64,000 bases of DNA from Alitabrizicola rongguiensis (GCF_021491355.1 NZ_JAKENF010000001.1:310001-374000); one strand, 5' to 3'; shown: positions 18,663 through 28,124, counted from the first letter of the stretch. Numbers and translations are program-made. Notes: generated from the sequence alone by a model not told the origin.

Positions 18663-20122
18663 GCCGCAAGCGTCGTCTTCTGCCGCTGGTCCGTGGTGAA
18701 CTCCTCATGGTAGGAGCGCTCGACATTCACCTGCCACAGGTCGTGGCTTTCGCCCATCAGGTTGCGTGCCGCCAACATGGCGGTCAGCATCGAATGGTCT
18801 TGGTTGTTGTAGCGGTGCAACCCGTTACGTCCGACCGTCTGCAAATTGTGGAACTTGTCCAGCCAGCCTCGGATCACGTCCAGCGCCGTCATGTAATCGG
18901 CATCGTAGACCGGGTACGCCTTCGGTTCACGAATGACGCAACCATCGATCACCGAGTCAGCGGGCGCGAGGCCGATCGCCTCGAGTTCCTTTGCGGCCTT
19001 GCGGACCAGATCCTCATCCGGCTCTGCCCACATCGCATCCGTCACGTTCAGGAAATACTCCATCCCAATCGCGGCATGGTCCGGACGCGCCAACATCTCG
19101 GGCGACCATGCCCCGAAGTTCTGGATACGACCGACAGTGACCTCGTCTGAATGGACATAGATCCAGTTGTCGGGAAAGGGCGCTGCGCGATCCAGAATCA
19201 GCACTACGATCAGGAAATCCCGATACTTGAGTTGCCGCGCCGCAGCGAGAACTTCCGGGGGCGGCGGCGGATCGAGGGATAGCAGAAGATCGCGCAACGC
19301 CATTGAATTGATCACTTCATCGACCGGCATCTGGACGATCTCGCGTCCGCCTCGTCCATCGGGCTGGTCGATCTCGAGAGCTGTCACATGGAAACCATCG
19401 CGCAACACGTGCCGCACAAACACGCCAGTGCGTACCTCGCCTCCGTCTGCAACAATCCTGTCCCGCATCTTCTCCCACATCATCCCCGGACCCAGGCGGG
19501 GATAGCGGAATTCCTCGATCAGGCTGGCGGTGTCATTCGCCCCTGTCAGCGCGTTCCAGACAGCCTTGGTCAGCGACAGGTTGCGGATACGCTGCGCCGC
19601 CCAGTCTGCGCGGATCTCGGTGCAGGGAACACCCCAGACCTTCTCGGTATAGGTCTTGAAGAACATCCGGTAGAGCCGGTCACCGAACCGGTTCGTCACC
19701 CACTCCTCGAGTGTATCCTCCCGAGAATACGGGAAAATCCGCCAGCGAAGATAGCTGGCCAACACCCGCGAGGTTTCGATGACGCCAAGCTGGCGCAAGG
19801 TGTTGGCGATCTTGAGCGGATAGTCGAAGAACCGGCCGCGAAAGAAGATGCGACTCTGCCGCGGACGTGTCAGAAAGTCGTCCCCGCAAATCGTTTCCCA
19901 GATGCGCTCGACCTCAGGCACCTTGGTGAAGAAGCGGTGGCCGCCGATGTCGAACCGGAAGCCGGCATGGCTCTCTGTTCGCGCAATTCCGCCCACCAGA
20001 TCGCGGGCCTCCAGCACGACAGGGTGCAGTGGAAGTCCGATTTCCTGCGCCTGATGCGCGGCCGTAAGTCCTGCGGGACCGCCACCAATGACTGCCAGAA
20101 CTTTCACTTCGGAACCTTCCAA
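18659..20122 (-). CDS. FAD-dependent oxidoreductase, UDP-galactopyranose-mutase-like
   Basis: The 487-residue protein starts with a dinucleotide-binding fold, VLAVIGGGPAGLTAAHQAQE, an acidic strand end (VVLEARDLVGG), and DIGGHRFFTKVPEVE. It resembles the NAD(P)/FAD amine-oxidase and UDP-galactopyranose mutase groups found in polysaccharide loci. The RYNNQDHSMLTAMLAARNL segment near the C terminus is the usual FAD-contact end. It is the first gene of the minus-strand trio with the polytopic protein and GT2. The divergent promoter region with the 20366 gene is AT-rich. The substrate is presumed to be a nucleotide- or lipid-linked sugar, but that is inference. Confidence 0.8.
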   Translation of the reverse strand: MEGSEVKVLAVIGGGPAGLTAAHQAQEIGLPLHPVVLEARDLVGGIARTESHAGFRFDIGGHRFFTKVPEVERIWETICGDDFLTRPRQSRIFFRGRFFDYPLKIANTLRQLGVIETSRVLASYLRWRIFPYSREDTLEEWVTNRFGDRLYRMFFKTYTEKVWGVPCTEIRADWAAQRIRNLSLTKAVWNALTGANDTASLIEEFRYPRLGPGMMWEKMRDRIVADGGEVRTGVFVRHVLRDGFHVTALEIDQPDGRGGREIVQMPVDEVINSMALRDLLLSLDPPPPPEVLAAARQLKYRDFLIVVLILDRAAPFPDNWIYVHSDEVTVGRIQNFGAWSPEMLARPDHAAIGMEYFLNVTDAMWAEPDEDLVRKAAKELEAIGLAPADSVIDGCVIREPKAYPVYDADYMTALDVIRGWLDKFHNLQTVGRNGLHRYNNQDHSMLTAMLAARNLMGESHDLWQVNVERSYHEEFTTDQRQKTTLAA

Positions 20123-20365
20123 TTCACGGGGCCACTCAACCTTAAAAAGAATTCAGCACGGGCACTGCAACCGAACAAACAATCACGCGCCATAACCCTT
20201 CCGTCTTCGCATCAATATTCGGCAGAAGAAGACATTTTCGCCCTTCCGACAACAGACTTTTCCGACGAAGATCGTTTCGAAATCTGGGTATTCACGAATC
20301 GTTGCTGCAGTAGCATTGTTCCGTGGAGTTAGATGATCTTCAACTTCTTTGTAACTGGTTGGACG

Positions 20366-21391
20366 ATGATGCAAAAAAGAATTGTTATAACTGGCGGTGC
20401 AGGCTTCATCGGTAGCCATCTTTGCGAACGTCTTGTTGATCAGGGAAATGATGTCCTTTGCGTGGACAATTATTTTACCGGCAGACGAAACAATGTCGCA
20501 AAATTGTTGGGCAGGCCGAATTTCGAATTGCTACGCCATGATGTGACGCAGCCACTTTTTGTCGAGGCTGACGAGGTCTACAACCTCGCCTGCCCAGCTA
20601 GCCCGATCCATTATCAATTCGATCCGGTCAAGACGACAAAGACGTCAGTCATGGGCGCATTGCACATGCTTGGCCTCGCTAAGCGCTGCCGCGCGAAGGT
20701 CCTCCAGGCCTCGACATCCGAAGTCTATGGCGACCCGCTGGTCCATCCGCAGGCGGAAGATTACTGGGGCAACGTCAATCCTGTCGGTCCGCGCTCGTGC
20801 TACGACGAGGGCAAGCGCTGCGCAGAAGCGCTGTTCTTCGACTATCGTCGACAGCACAATGTCCGCATCAAGGTCGTCAGAATCTTCAATACCTACGGTC
20901 CGCGCATGCTGCCGAATGACGGGCGCGTGGTTTCGAATTTCATCCTGCAGGCCCTGCAGAATGAGCCGATCACAATCTACGGAGGTGGATTGCAGACTCG
21001 CTCCTTCTGCTACGTAGACGACCTCGTCACAGGACTTATGGGGATGATGGCGACGCCAGACAGCTTTACTGGGCCCATGAACCTCGGAAATCCGGAGGAA
21101 ATCACAGTTCGCGACCTGGCCGAATTGATCGTTGCCATGACTGGTTCGAAATCTGAGATCGTGAATCTTCCGGCAACTGCAGATGATCCCCGCCAGCGCC
21201 GTCCGGACATTAGCCTCGCAAAGGAAACAATTGGCTTCACTCCGACGGTCCGCCTGACTGATGGGCTGGCCAAGACCATCCGATATTTCGAAACTGTCCT
21301 TTCGCAGGGAAAGAACGATCGGATTGAAACTTCGGACCCGAGGCGGGGCGATGTCGTTACGCCGATCTTCGTCCGGTCCGGAACCCAGTGA
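20366..21391 (+). CDS. UDP-glucuronate decarboxylase (UXS) family protein
   Basis: UXS enzymes oxidise and decarboxylate UDP-glucuronate to UDP-xylose using bound NAD+. The protein begins [27 protein letters not shown] (Rossmann GxxGxxG). It has the family stretches [36 protein letters not shown], and [20 protein letters not shown] with the catalytic Tyr and Lys. [22 protein letters not shown] follows. This is close to UXS rather than to other epimerases. In-frame ATGs at 20333, 20366 and 20369 exist; I choose 20366 because homology starts there. The first few hundred bases are visibly richer in A+T than the rest of the cluster. It likely supplies UDP-xylose for the glycan made here. Confidence 0.85.
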   Translation: MMQKRIVITGGAGFIGSHLCERLVDQGNDVLCVDNYFTGRRNNVAKLLGRPNFELLRHDVTQPLFVEADEVYNLACPASPIHYQFDPVKTTKTSVMGALHMLGLAKRCRAKVLQASTSEVYGDPLVHPQAEDYWGNVNPVGPRSCYDEGKRCAEALFFDYRRQHNVRIKVVRIFNTYGPRMLPNDGRVVSNFILQALQNEPITIYGGGLQTRSFCYVDDLVTGLMGMMATPDSFTGPMNLGNPEEITVRDLAELIVAMTGSKSEIVNLPATADDPRQRRPDISLAKETIGFTPTVRLTDGLAKTIRYFETVLSQGKNDRIETSDPRRGDVVTPIFVRSGTQ

Positions 21392-21452
21392 GCCCGGTGA
21401 AGGCTTTCGCTGACCACCACGCAGTAACAAAGAAGAACGCGGAGACACGCAC

Positions 21453-22382
21453 ATGAAAGTGCTGGTTACCGGAAGCTCTGGGTTGATCGGCCGAGAAGTC
21501 GTCGCCCGTCTTGCGACCGACGGCCATACGGTCGTGAAATTCGACATCACGGATGATGGCAGTGATATCCGCGACGCCTCGGCCCTGGCTGCGGCCATGG
21601 AGGGCTGTGACGGCGTCATGCATCTGGCGGCGGTGTCACGTGTCGCTTGGGGCGAGGCAGCTCCGGCGCTGTGCGACGACGTCAACATCGCCGGGACACG
21701 CGTCCTGCTGGATGTCATGGGCCAGCGGCTCCGCAGGCCGTGGCTGGTGTTTGCAAGTTCGCGCGAAGTATATGGCGACCCGGAAATCGTGCCGGTATCG
21801 GAATCTGCGCCGATGCAGCCGGTCAATACCTACGGCCGCTCCAAAGCCGCGGGTGAACGGATGATCGAGGCCGCACGTGCAAACGGACTTTCGGTTTCCA
21901 TTGTCCGTCTGTCCAACGTCTACGGTACGGTCCACGACCACCCAGATCGAGCGGTCCCTTCGCTTCTGTGGCGTTCATACAAGGGGGAGGAGTTGCGCCT
22001 GTCGGGCGTGAACGCCTTCTTCGATTTCGTCCATGTTGACGATACCGCACGCGGCCTCGTGATGGCAGCCAAGCTGCTCGCAGACGGCACCGAGCAGCTT
22101 CCGACCGTGCATCTGGCGACGGGTGTGGCGACTTCGCTGGGCGAGCTTGCCCGCCTGTCACTCGAAGTCGCGATGTCGCGGTCTTCTGTCACAGTTCTTC
22201 CTGCGCGCAGCTTCGATGTCAAAGGGTTCTGCGGCAATCCGGCCCGCGCCGCCGAGGTGCTTGGCTGGCAGGCCGAAATACGCCTGATGGATGGGTTGCG
22301 TCGCTACCTTGAGATCCTCAAGAAACGAGGACGTCCGCTCGATCCGGTCGACATGCCCGCCCTCTCGCAATCCGCAGCGTGA
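21453..22382 (+). CDS. NAD-dependent epimerase/dehydratase
   Basis: This is an extended SDR of 309 residues: MKVLVTGSSGLIGREVVARL (cofactor loop), FASSREVYGDPEIVPV, and YGRSKAAGERMIEAA with the Tyr/Lys pair. IVRLSNVYG and FDFVHVDDTARGLVMAA follow. It would epimerise or dehydrate a nucleotide sugar. Exact specificity is not readable, but UDP-glucose or UDP-glucuronate 4-epimerase-like enzymes share this layout. It lies 61 bases downstream of the UXS gene and is probably cotranscribed with it and the following glycosyltransferases. Confidence 0.85.
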   Translation: MKVLVTGSSGLIGREVVARLATDGHTVVKFDITDDGSDIRDASALAAAMEGCDGVMHLAAVSRVAWGEAAPALCDDVNIAGTRVLLDVMGQRLRRPWLVFASSREVYGDPEIVPVSESAPMQPVNTYGRSKAAGERMIEAARANGLSVSIVRLSNVYGTVHDHPDRAVPSLLWRSYKGEELRLSGVNAFFDFVHVDDTARGLVMAAKLLADGTEQLPTVHLATGVATSLGELARLSLEVAMSRSSVTVLPARSFDVKGFCGNPARAAEVLGWQAEIRLMDGLRRYLEILKKRGRPLDPVDMPALSQSAA

Positions 22383-22451
22383 TAGACTTTGTGAGTGCAG
22401 CGCCATCGCTTGGTGCTGTCCGGTTTCGAATAGACATGTGAGCGGACAAGT

Positions 22452-23705
22452 ATGTGGGATCGCGAGCGGCTCAAGCCGCCTTATGTGATGCTTGACCAGG
22501 AGATAACGGATCCGGTCGCAGCCATAGAAATGGCGCCCGAGGTTAACGGCGCGCATATGATCGTGCGTTATCGGGGCCATCCGGTCAGCCGCATCTGGCT
22601 TCCCCGCTACGAATACAGTGGTTCTATACCCATATCGGTTGTCGAGGACCGAATCCACAAACAGGCCGGTCAGGCGATTGACCAGATGAAGGTCCGGCTT
22701 GCCCTGGAGAACCGCACCCGCCCTGCGCGAACTCCTGATCTGACCGTCGTTGTCTGTACACGCAACCGCGCAGATCTCTTGCGTCGTTGTCTCGGCTCGC
22801 TCATTGCCATGCGCGATGCACGGCTGGATCATGGGCCGGCGGTCGATCTTCTGGTGGTCGACAACGCCCCGCCAGATGACAGCACCCGCAACGCGGTCGC
22901 GGAATTCCCCGGCGTGCGCTACGCGGTGGAGCCAGTTCCCGGCCTCGATTTTGGCCGCAACCGCGCCATCGCCAGCACCAACCGCGCCTGGCTTGCCTAT
23001 GTCGACGACGATGCCGTTGTCGATCGCTACTGGCTTGACCGGCTTGCTGAAGAAATCGAACGCTGCCCCGATGCCGGCTGTTTCACCGGTCCGATCCTGC
23101 CGATGATGCTGGAAACCGAGGCGCAGCTGCGTTTCGAATGGGCGGGCGGGTTCGGCAAGGGGTTCTTCTGGAAGCGCTACGCCAGCAGGAAATGGGGTGA
23201 TGCGATCTATCCCGCCGGATCGGGCATGTTCGGCACGGGTGCCTGCATGGTCTATTCTACCGCCGTGCTGCGCGAACTCGGACTATTCGATGAAGCGCTC
23301 GATACCGGCCCGCCGCTTCCCGGAGGCGGCGACATCGACATGTTCTACCGGGTCGTTCGGTCAGGTAGGCCGCTGGTTTACGCGGGGGGGATCCTGGTTC
23401 ATCACGAGCATCGCCGCGATATCCCCGGTCTTCGCAAGCAATATGGCAGTTGGGGCGCTGGCCTGATGGCCCTGTGGACCAAGAACTGGGCGCAGGATCC
23501 TTCCATGCGGCCGCAGCACAAACGGCTGCTCAGATGGTATGCCGGCCATCTTGTCCGGCAGATGCTAAGGTCGCTTCGCGGTCGGGGAGGCTATTTTCCG
23601 TCCTTCGTCTGGGCAGAAATGATTGGTGCGGTAAAGGGTTACTTCGGCGAATACGGACGGTCGCAGAAGCGGATTGCAGAACGCAAGGCAAAGGTGCTGC
23701 AATGA
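22452..23705 (+). CDS. glycosyltransferase family 2 with N-terminal extension
   Basis: The 417-residue protein has a 90-residue N-terminal region (IVRYRGHPVSRIWLPRYE) followed by a GT2 domain: LTVVVCTRNRADLLRRCLGSL, LLVVDNAPPDDSTRN, RNRAIASTNRAWLAYVDDDAVVD (metal-binding aspartates) and PGGGDIDMFYRVVRSGRPLVY. HEHRRDIPGLRKQYGSWGAG near the end is typical of GT2 enzymes in exopolysaccharide loci. No membrane span is obvious. It overlaps the next, related GT2 gene by four bases. The extension is shared with that neighbour, suggesting tandem duplication and divergence. Confidence 0.86.
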   Translation: MWDRERLKPPYVMLDQEITDPVAAIEMAPEVNGAHMIVRYRGHPVSRIWLPRYEYSGSIPISVVEDRIHKQAGQAIDQMKVRLALENRTRPARTPDLTVVVCTRNRADLLRRCLGSLIAMRDARLDHGPAVDLLVVDNAPPDDSTRNAVAEFPGVRYAVEPVPGLDFGRNRAIASTNRAWLAYVDDDAVVDRYWLDRLAEEIERCPDAGCFTGPILPMMLETEAQLRFEWAGGFGKGFFWKRYASRKWGDAIYPAGSGMFGTGACMVYSTAVLRELGLFDEALDTGPPLPGGGDIDMFYRVVRSGRPLVYAGGILVHHEHRRDIPGLRKQYGSWGAGLMALWTKNWAQDPSMRPQHKRLLRWYAGHLVRQMLRSLRGRGGYFPSFVWAEMIGAVKGYFGEYGRSQKRIAERKAKVLQ

Positions 23706-25033
23706 GTGTCGCGCCTTGGTACATCGTTCACATCGAACTGACCGATCCCCCCTCTGAGGTTACGCCCCCCCCATCGGCCAATGCGATATTTGCCGTCTAT
23801 CGATATAGGGGCGCGGTGATCGGGTATGATCGATTTCTGCCCGAGGAGATGCCGCTCAAGGGGGCGGAGGTCGCTCCTCGCGCCGCCGGTACACTTGCGT
23901 ACTTCGCGAAGCAATGGCTGCAGCTTTCCCCGGGCATGGAAATGCCGGCCTGGACCCCGCGGGCCGACGCCGCCTATTGGTTCCCGTTGCGCGAACTTCC
24001 CGAGGACGCGCTTGCAAGGCTAGATGCGGCACTCGATCATCGCCGAAGCCGCCCTGCGCCAGTTACGGGAACGGTGGCCATTTGCACCAGACACCGCCCG
24101 CAGCAACTGGCCGAATGCCTCGCATCGATCGCTGCCGAATGCGACGGCTCTCGCGAAGTCATCGTCGTGGACAATGGCCCGGATGCGGAAACCGAGGCTG
24201 TCGTCCGCCGATATCCCCACGTCCGCTACGTCTCCGAGACGGTGCCGGGGCTCAGCCGCGCGCGCAATGCCGCAATCCGCGAGGCGCGGGGCGATGTCGT
24301 CATCTTCGTCGATGATGACGTGCGGCCCGAACCCGGATGGGTGGAACCGATCCTGCGCGCGTTTTCAGACCCCTCGGTTGGGGTCGTTTGCGGACTGGTC
24401 CTGCCGCTTGCGCTGGATACGCAGTCGCAGATTTCGTTCCAGTTCGATCTGGGCTTCGGCGGCATGGGCTTTGTACCGCTGCGCTTCGGTCAAGACTTCG
24501 TTCGCGGCGGCTGGAGAGGCGTTCCCGTCTGGACCATCGGTGCTGGTGCCAATATGGCGGTGCGCCGGTCAGCCAGTGACGCCATCGGCGGGTTCAACGA
24601 GGCCGTAGGGCCGGGTCGCTCGGTCGGCGGAAGCGAGGATTCCGAATTCTGGCATCGGTTGCTATTTGCCGGGCATTCGATCGTCTATGAGCCTCTGTCT
24701 GTCGTGCGCCATGACCACCGTCGAGATCAAGACGCGATGAGCAAGCAGGCCTACGGCTATAGCGCCGGGCATTTGGTGGCACTGTTCGCGCAATTCGGCG
24801 AAAACCGCGACTGGGGCGACCTATTTCGCGCATTCATCACAATCCCGGCTTGGCACATCAAACGCATCATGAAGCAGCCATATCTGAAGCTGAGGGGAAG
24901 GGCCGACCCACAACTTTGGGACTGGGTCAGGGGCTATTTCAAGGGGCTCACGGCAATCCGCCTTGCATTCAGTTCGCCGGGGGCGCTAAGCGCAAAGGGC
25001 AAGAATCCAAATAGCAGCGGGAGGAACGGATGA
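23702..25033 (+). CDS. glycosyltransferase family 2, paralogue of preceding gene
   Basis: Starting at the ATG that overlaps the previous stop, the 443-residue product has an N-terminal extension of about 120 residues (FAVYRYRGAVIGYDRFLPEE). A GT2 domain follows: TVAICTRHRPQQLAECLASI, VIVVDNGPDAETEAV, SRARNAAIREARGDVVIFVDDDVRP and GGSEDSEFWHRLLFAGHSIVYEP. HDHRRDQDAMSKQAYGYSAGHL parallels the first paralogue. It probably adds a different sugar to the same glycan. The longer open frame to its left lies inside the previous gene and is not used. Confidence 0.86.
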   Translation: MSVAPWYIVHIELTDPPSEVTPPPSANAIFAVYRYRGAVIGYDRFLPEEMPLKGAEVAPRAAGTLAYFAKQWLQLSPGMEMPAWTPRADAAYWFPLRELPEDALARLDAALDHRRSRPAPVTGTVAICTRHRPQQLAECLASIAAECDGSREVIVVDNGPDAETEAVVRRYPHVRYVSETVPGLSRARNAAIREARGDVVIFVDDDVRPEPGWVEPILRAFSDPSVGVVCGLVLPLALDTQSQISFQFDLGFGGMGFVPLRFGQDFVRGGWRGVPVWTIGAGANMAVRRSASDAIGGFNEAVGPGRSVGGSEDSEFWHRLLFAGHSIVYEPLSVVRHDHRRDQDAMSKQAYGYSAGHLVALFAQFGENRDWGDLFRAFITIPAWHIKRIMKQPYLKLRGRADPQLWDWVRGYFKGLTAIRLAFSSPGALSAKGKNPNSSGRNG

Positions 25034-25058
25034 TCCCGCACAATCAAGGGCTGCTCGG

Positions 25059-25838
25059 ATGAGCATGCCATCGTCCCGCGATCTGATGCATCTGCGCGAC
25101 GTGATCCGTGTCCTGGTGTGGCGCGACCAGCGCGGGCGCTACACCACGACGCTGATGGGCGTGGTCTGGGCAGTCGCAGCCCCGGTGCTGTTCCTGATGA
25201 CCTTCTATTTCCTGTTCACCTTCGTGATGCCCCTGGCGATACCGAACTATGCCTCGCATGTCTTCGTGGCGCTCGTGGCCTGGACATGGTTCCAGGCAAC
25301 CGTTTCTGAAAGCGTGGAATGCATCGTAGGCAATCAGAGCCTCATCAGTCAGCCGCGCTTTCCTGTGGCAGCCCTGCCGGTTGCTTCGGCCATGTCGAAC
25401 CTGCTGACCCTATGCCTGACTCTGCCGGTGCTGCTTCTGGTCCTGCTGGCTGAGGGATCGCAAGCCGGGCTTTCCTTGGTGACGCTGCCGATCATCATGC
25501 TGTGCCAGCTCGTGGTCATTCTTGCCATCGCCTTTCTGGTCGCCGCGCTGAACGTACGGTTCCGCGATCTTGGCTATATTGTGCCGATCCTGCTGCAGCT
25601 TTTCATGTTTGCCACGCCAATCTTCTACGATTACGCGGCCGTCCCCGATCGCGCGCGCGCCGTACTCGCGGTCAACCCCCTTGTCACTCTGGTCGAATCC
25701 TATCGGACGGTGCTTATCCAGGGCGGCTGGCCTGACTGGACGCCCCTTGTGCTGGTGTTCCTGGGCGGATCGGTCGCGCTGGCGCTGACCTGGCGGTATT
25801 TCCGGGCAGCCAGTGCCGACTTCCTTGAGGAGGTCTGA
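25059..25838 (+). CDS. polysaccharide ABC exporter, membrane subunit (Wzm-like)
   Basis: This is an ABC-2 type permease of 259 residues with six hydrophobic segments. It opens LRDVIRVLVWRDQRGRYTTTLMGVVWAVAAPVLFLMTFYFLFT, where the cytoplasmic amphipathic N terminus before the first span is typical. PLVTLVESYRTVLIQGGWPDW is the usual Wzm C-terminal loop. It pairs with the ATPase that starts one base after its stop codon. Together they would export a finished lipid-linked glycan (O-antigen or capsule-like) across the inner membrane. Confidence 0.88.
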   Translation: MSMPSSRDLMHLRDVIRVLVWRDQRGRYTTTLMGVVWAVAAPVLFLMTFYFLFTFVMPLAIPNYASHVFVALVAWTWFQATVSESVECIVGNQSLISQPRFPVAALPVASAMSNLLTLCLTLPVLLLVLLAEGSQAGLSLVTLPIIMLCQLVVILAIAFLVAALNVRFRDLGYIVPILLQLFMFATPIFYDYAAVPDRARAVLAVNPLVTLVESYRTVLIQGGWPDWTPLVLVFLGGSVALALTWRYFRAASADFLEEV

Positions 25839-25839
25839 G

Positions 25840-27087
25840 ATGGGGCCCGCGCTTCACGTCGCGGATCTTGGCAAGGCGTTTCGCCACCGCACCGGACAGG
25901 AGCCTCGATCGTTCCGCCGGTGGGTCGAGAACGGATTTGGCAGGACGACGACGAGCGAGCGGTTCTGGGCGCTTCGCCACGTTTCCTTCGACGTTGCGCC
26001 TGGCGAGATGCTGGGGGTCATCGGTCGGAACGGGGCTGGCAAGTCGACATTGCTGCGGCTGATGGGGGGGGTCATGCGCCCCGACGAGGGGCGCATCGAA
26101 ACCTCGGCACCCGTCAACGGGCTTCTCGAACTGAATACAGGAATGCATCCCGACCTGACCGGTCGAGAGAACATCATCGTCAACGGCGTGCTGGCCGGAC
26201 TTCTGCGCAAGGAAGTGGAAGAACGCGTCGACAGGATCATCGATTTCGCTGAACTGGCCAATTTCATCGACGACCCTGTCCGCACCTATTCCAGCGGTAT
26301 GCGCCTCCGGCTAGGCTTTGCCGTTGCCGTTCACGTCGATCCGAAGATCCTGCTGATCGACGAGGTTCTGGCGGTGGGCGATCTGGCGTTCCAGCAGAAA
26401 TGCCTGGCTCGGATCGAAGAATTCCGAGCGCGTGGTTGTGCCATCGTACTGATCTCACACGAGCTTGAACAAGTCGCAACCCGGTGTGACCGGGCGATCT
26501 GGCTTGCCCACGGCGAATTGCGCGGCAGCGGCGACGCGCCCACTACGGTCGAGGCCTACATCGGATCGATGCGGGCAGAAACGCTGCAACGCACCCCGGA
26601 CCCAGCAGAAGCGGTTTCAGAAGATGCTGGCCGCTATGGAGCGCGAGAGATCTATGTCTCCGCCATTGAGGTCATCGATCGGCATGGCCTGCCGGCGACA
26701 GGGATCGGCGCGGGAGAGCCGGTGACATTCCGCCTTACGGTCAATCCGCAAGAGGAGAAACAGGCCTGGCATGTCTCTGTCGCCGTCGCCCGAGAGGATG
26801 GTACGGTACTGCTCGACCTGAACTCCGGTGCCGACGGCATTGTGCTTCCGCCCCTGACGCGCGAATGCCGGATTGACCTGCAAGTTGAGCGTCTTGATCT
26901 GTTGCCAGGCGACTATCGGATCGACGTCGGGCTTTGGCAGTACGACTGGGACTATGCCTATGACTATTTTCCGTCAGCCGCTCATCTGACCGTCGCCGGC
27001 GAACGCGGAAGGCAGGGCATTCTCCATATTCCGCACCATTGGCGGATTGATCAGGAAGCGGCCCCGACCGGAGAAAGGAACGAATAG
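25840..27087 (+). CDS. polysaccharide ABC exporter, ATP-binding subunit (Wzt-like)
   Basis: The ATPase domain has Walker A IGRNGAGKSTLLRLMGG, signature YSSGMRLRLGFAVAV, Walker B ILLIDEVLAVGD and the H-loop LISHELEQ, all within the first 250 residues. A C-terminal beta-sandwich of about 150 residues follows (ATGIGAGEPVTFRLTV, LPGDYRIDVGLWQYDWDYAYDYFP), like the glycan-recognition domain of Wzt. That domain implies export of a specifically capped polysaccharide. I use the ATG at 25840, which has GAGGAGG upstream (415 residues). Its 3' end overlaps the convergent GT2 gene by 37 bases. Confidence 0.9.
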   Translation: MGPALHVADLGKAFRHRTGQEPRSFRRWVENGFGRTTTSERFWALRHVSFDVAPGEMLGVIGRNGAGKSTLLRLMGGVMRPDEGRIETSAPVNGLLELNTGMHPDLTGRENIIVNGVLAGLLRKEVEERVDRIIDFAELANFIDDPVRTYSSGMRLRLGFAVAVHVDPKILLIDEVLAVGDLAFQQKCLARIEEFRARGCAIVLISHELEQVATRCDRAIWLAHGELRGSGDAPTTVEAYIGSMRAETLQRTPDPAEAVSEDAGRYGAREIYVSAIEVIDRHGLPATGIGAGEPVTFRLTVNPQEEKQAWHVSVAVAREDGTVLLDLNSGADGIVLPPLTRECRIDLQVERLDLLPGDYRIDVGLWQYDWDYAYDYFPSAAHLTVAGERGRQGILHIPHHWRIDQEAAPTGERNE

Positions 27088-28052
27088 GGCTGGCCGCCAT
27101 CGGGCTCCGTCAGGTCCGCCAGCGCGACCGGCCCGTTGCCGCTGTGAAGCGCGGCCTTGAGCTTCTGCCAATGCAGAGATCTGAGCTCCCGCGACCGGAA
27201 CCAAAGTGGATTGAGAAGGTAGGACTCCGTCAGCAGACGGGCCGCCAGTTTGACTTCTCCCTTGCGCAGTACCGCTGGAAGAAGCCACCCGTTCAGGGTC
27301 GTGCGGGCATCGCGGAATGCGCCTTCGGAGGCGGTTGGGCCGGTCTTGCGGATGTCGGCCAGCACGGTCCTGACGGCGCGCAATTGTCGCACAGGGTCCG
27401 ACTGCGACATGCTCTCGGGCAGAAGCCGATAACCGACCAGCGGCTCGGGCACCAGCACCGGAGGTGCGACAGCGGCAAGCTGCAGGCACAGCTTCCAGTC
27501 TTCGGCGCCCTGCGCGCCTCGATCGCGCAGGCTCGAGTCGAAGCCGCCGACACTCTCTAGCGCAGTGCGGCGAAACAGAGAGGCGCTGCCGTTGCCAACC
27601 GAGTTGACCGCCAGCAAACCTTCGAAATCGTGCCGTGGCGGCGTTGTCCATCCGGGCGTCGACAAGAGGCGGTTCTGGCGGTCGATGCGAAAGGAATAGG
27701 CATAGGCAAAGGGAGCTGCCTTATTCGCCAGAAGAGCATCGCGCGTGCGTTTGAGAAAGGCAGGATGCCAAATGTCATCGGCATCAAGAAAGGCCACGAG
27801 CGTCGCGCGCGCCTCGGCCAGGCCACGGTTCCGCGCCCCTGCCAGACCGGCATTTGCCTGCCGGACGAGGCGCAGGCGCGGTTCGCCTTCAAAGGCACGA
27901 AGGCTATTCTCGAGATCGTCGGTCGAGCCGTCATCGACGATGATCAGTTCGAAATCAGCAAACTGCTGGGCCAGCACGGAGCGGATCGTATCGCCAATCG
28001 ACCAGGCAGAGTTGTAAGTTGGAACCGCTATCGAAATCTCTGGGTTCGCCAT
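27051..28052 (-). CDS. glycosyltransferase family 2
   Basis: The GT2 domain contains ISIAVPTYNSAWSIGDTIRSVL, LIIVDDGSTDDLENS, GLAGARNRGLAEARATLVAFLDADDIW (DAD metal site) and GAQGAEDWKLCLQLA (ED catalytic pair). A helical C-terminal third without clear spans follows. The ATG at 28052 has AAGAGGTGAG upstream; an ATG at 28076 is also in frame. It is on the opposite strand to the exporter genes but inside the same cluster, so it likely contributes another sugar transfer. Confidence 0.86.
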   Translation of the reverse strand: MANPEISIAVPTYNSAWSIGDTIRSVLAQQFADFELIIVDDGSTDDLENSLRAFEGEPRLRLVRQANAGLAGARNRGLAEARATLVAFLDADDIWHPAFLKRTRDALLANKAAPFAYAYSFRIDRQNRLLSTPGWTTPPRHDFEGLLAVNSVGNGSASLFRRTALESVGGFDSSLRDRGAQGAEDWKLCLQLAAVAPPVLVPEPLVGYRLLPESMSQSDPVRQLRAVRTVLADIRKTGPTASEGAFRDARTTLNGWLLPAVLRKGEVKLAARLLTESYLLNPLWFRSRELRSLHWQKLKAALHSGNGPVALADLTEPDGGQPYSFLSPVGAAS

Positions 28053-28124
28053 TTGCGGCTCACCTCTTGGCGGCAAGGAGGGAAACGGGCAGGATCACCA
28101 AAGGCATGGCATCGATGTCAGTCA

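Noticed and set aside
27630-28124. Upstream 165 codons of the TPR open frame
   Set aside because: They lie antisense to the GT2 gene and have no TPR or other protein character.
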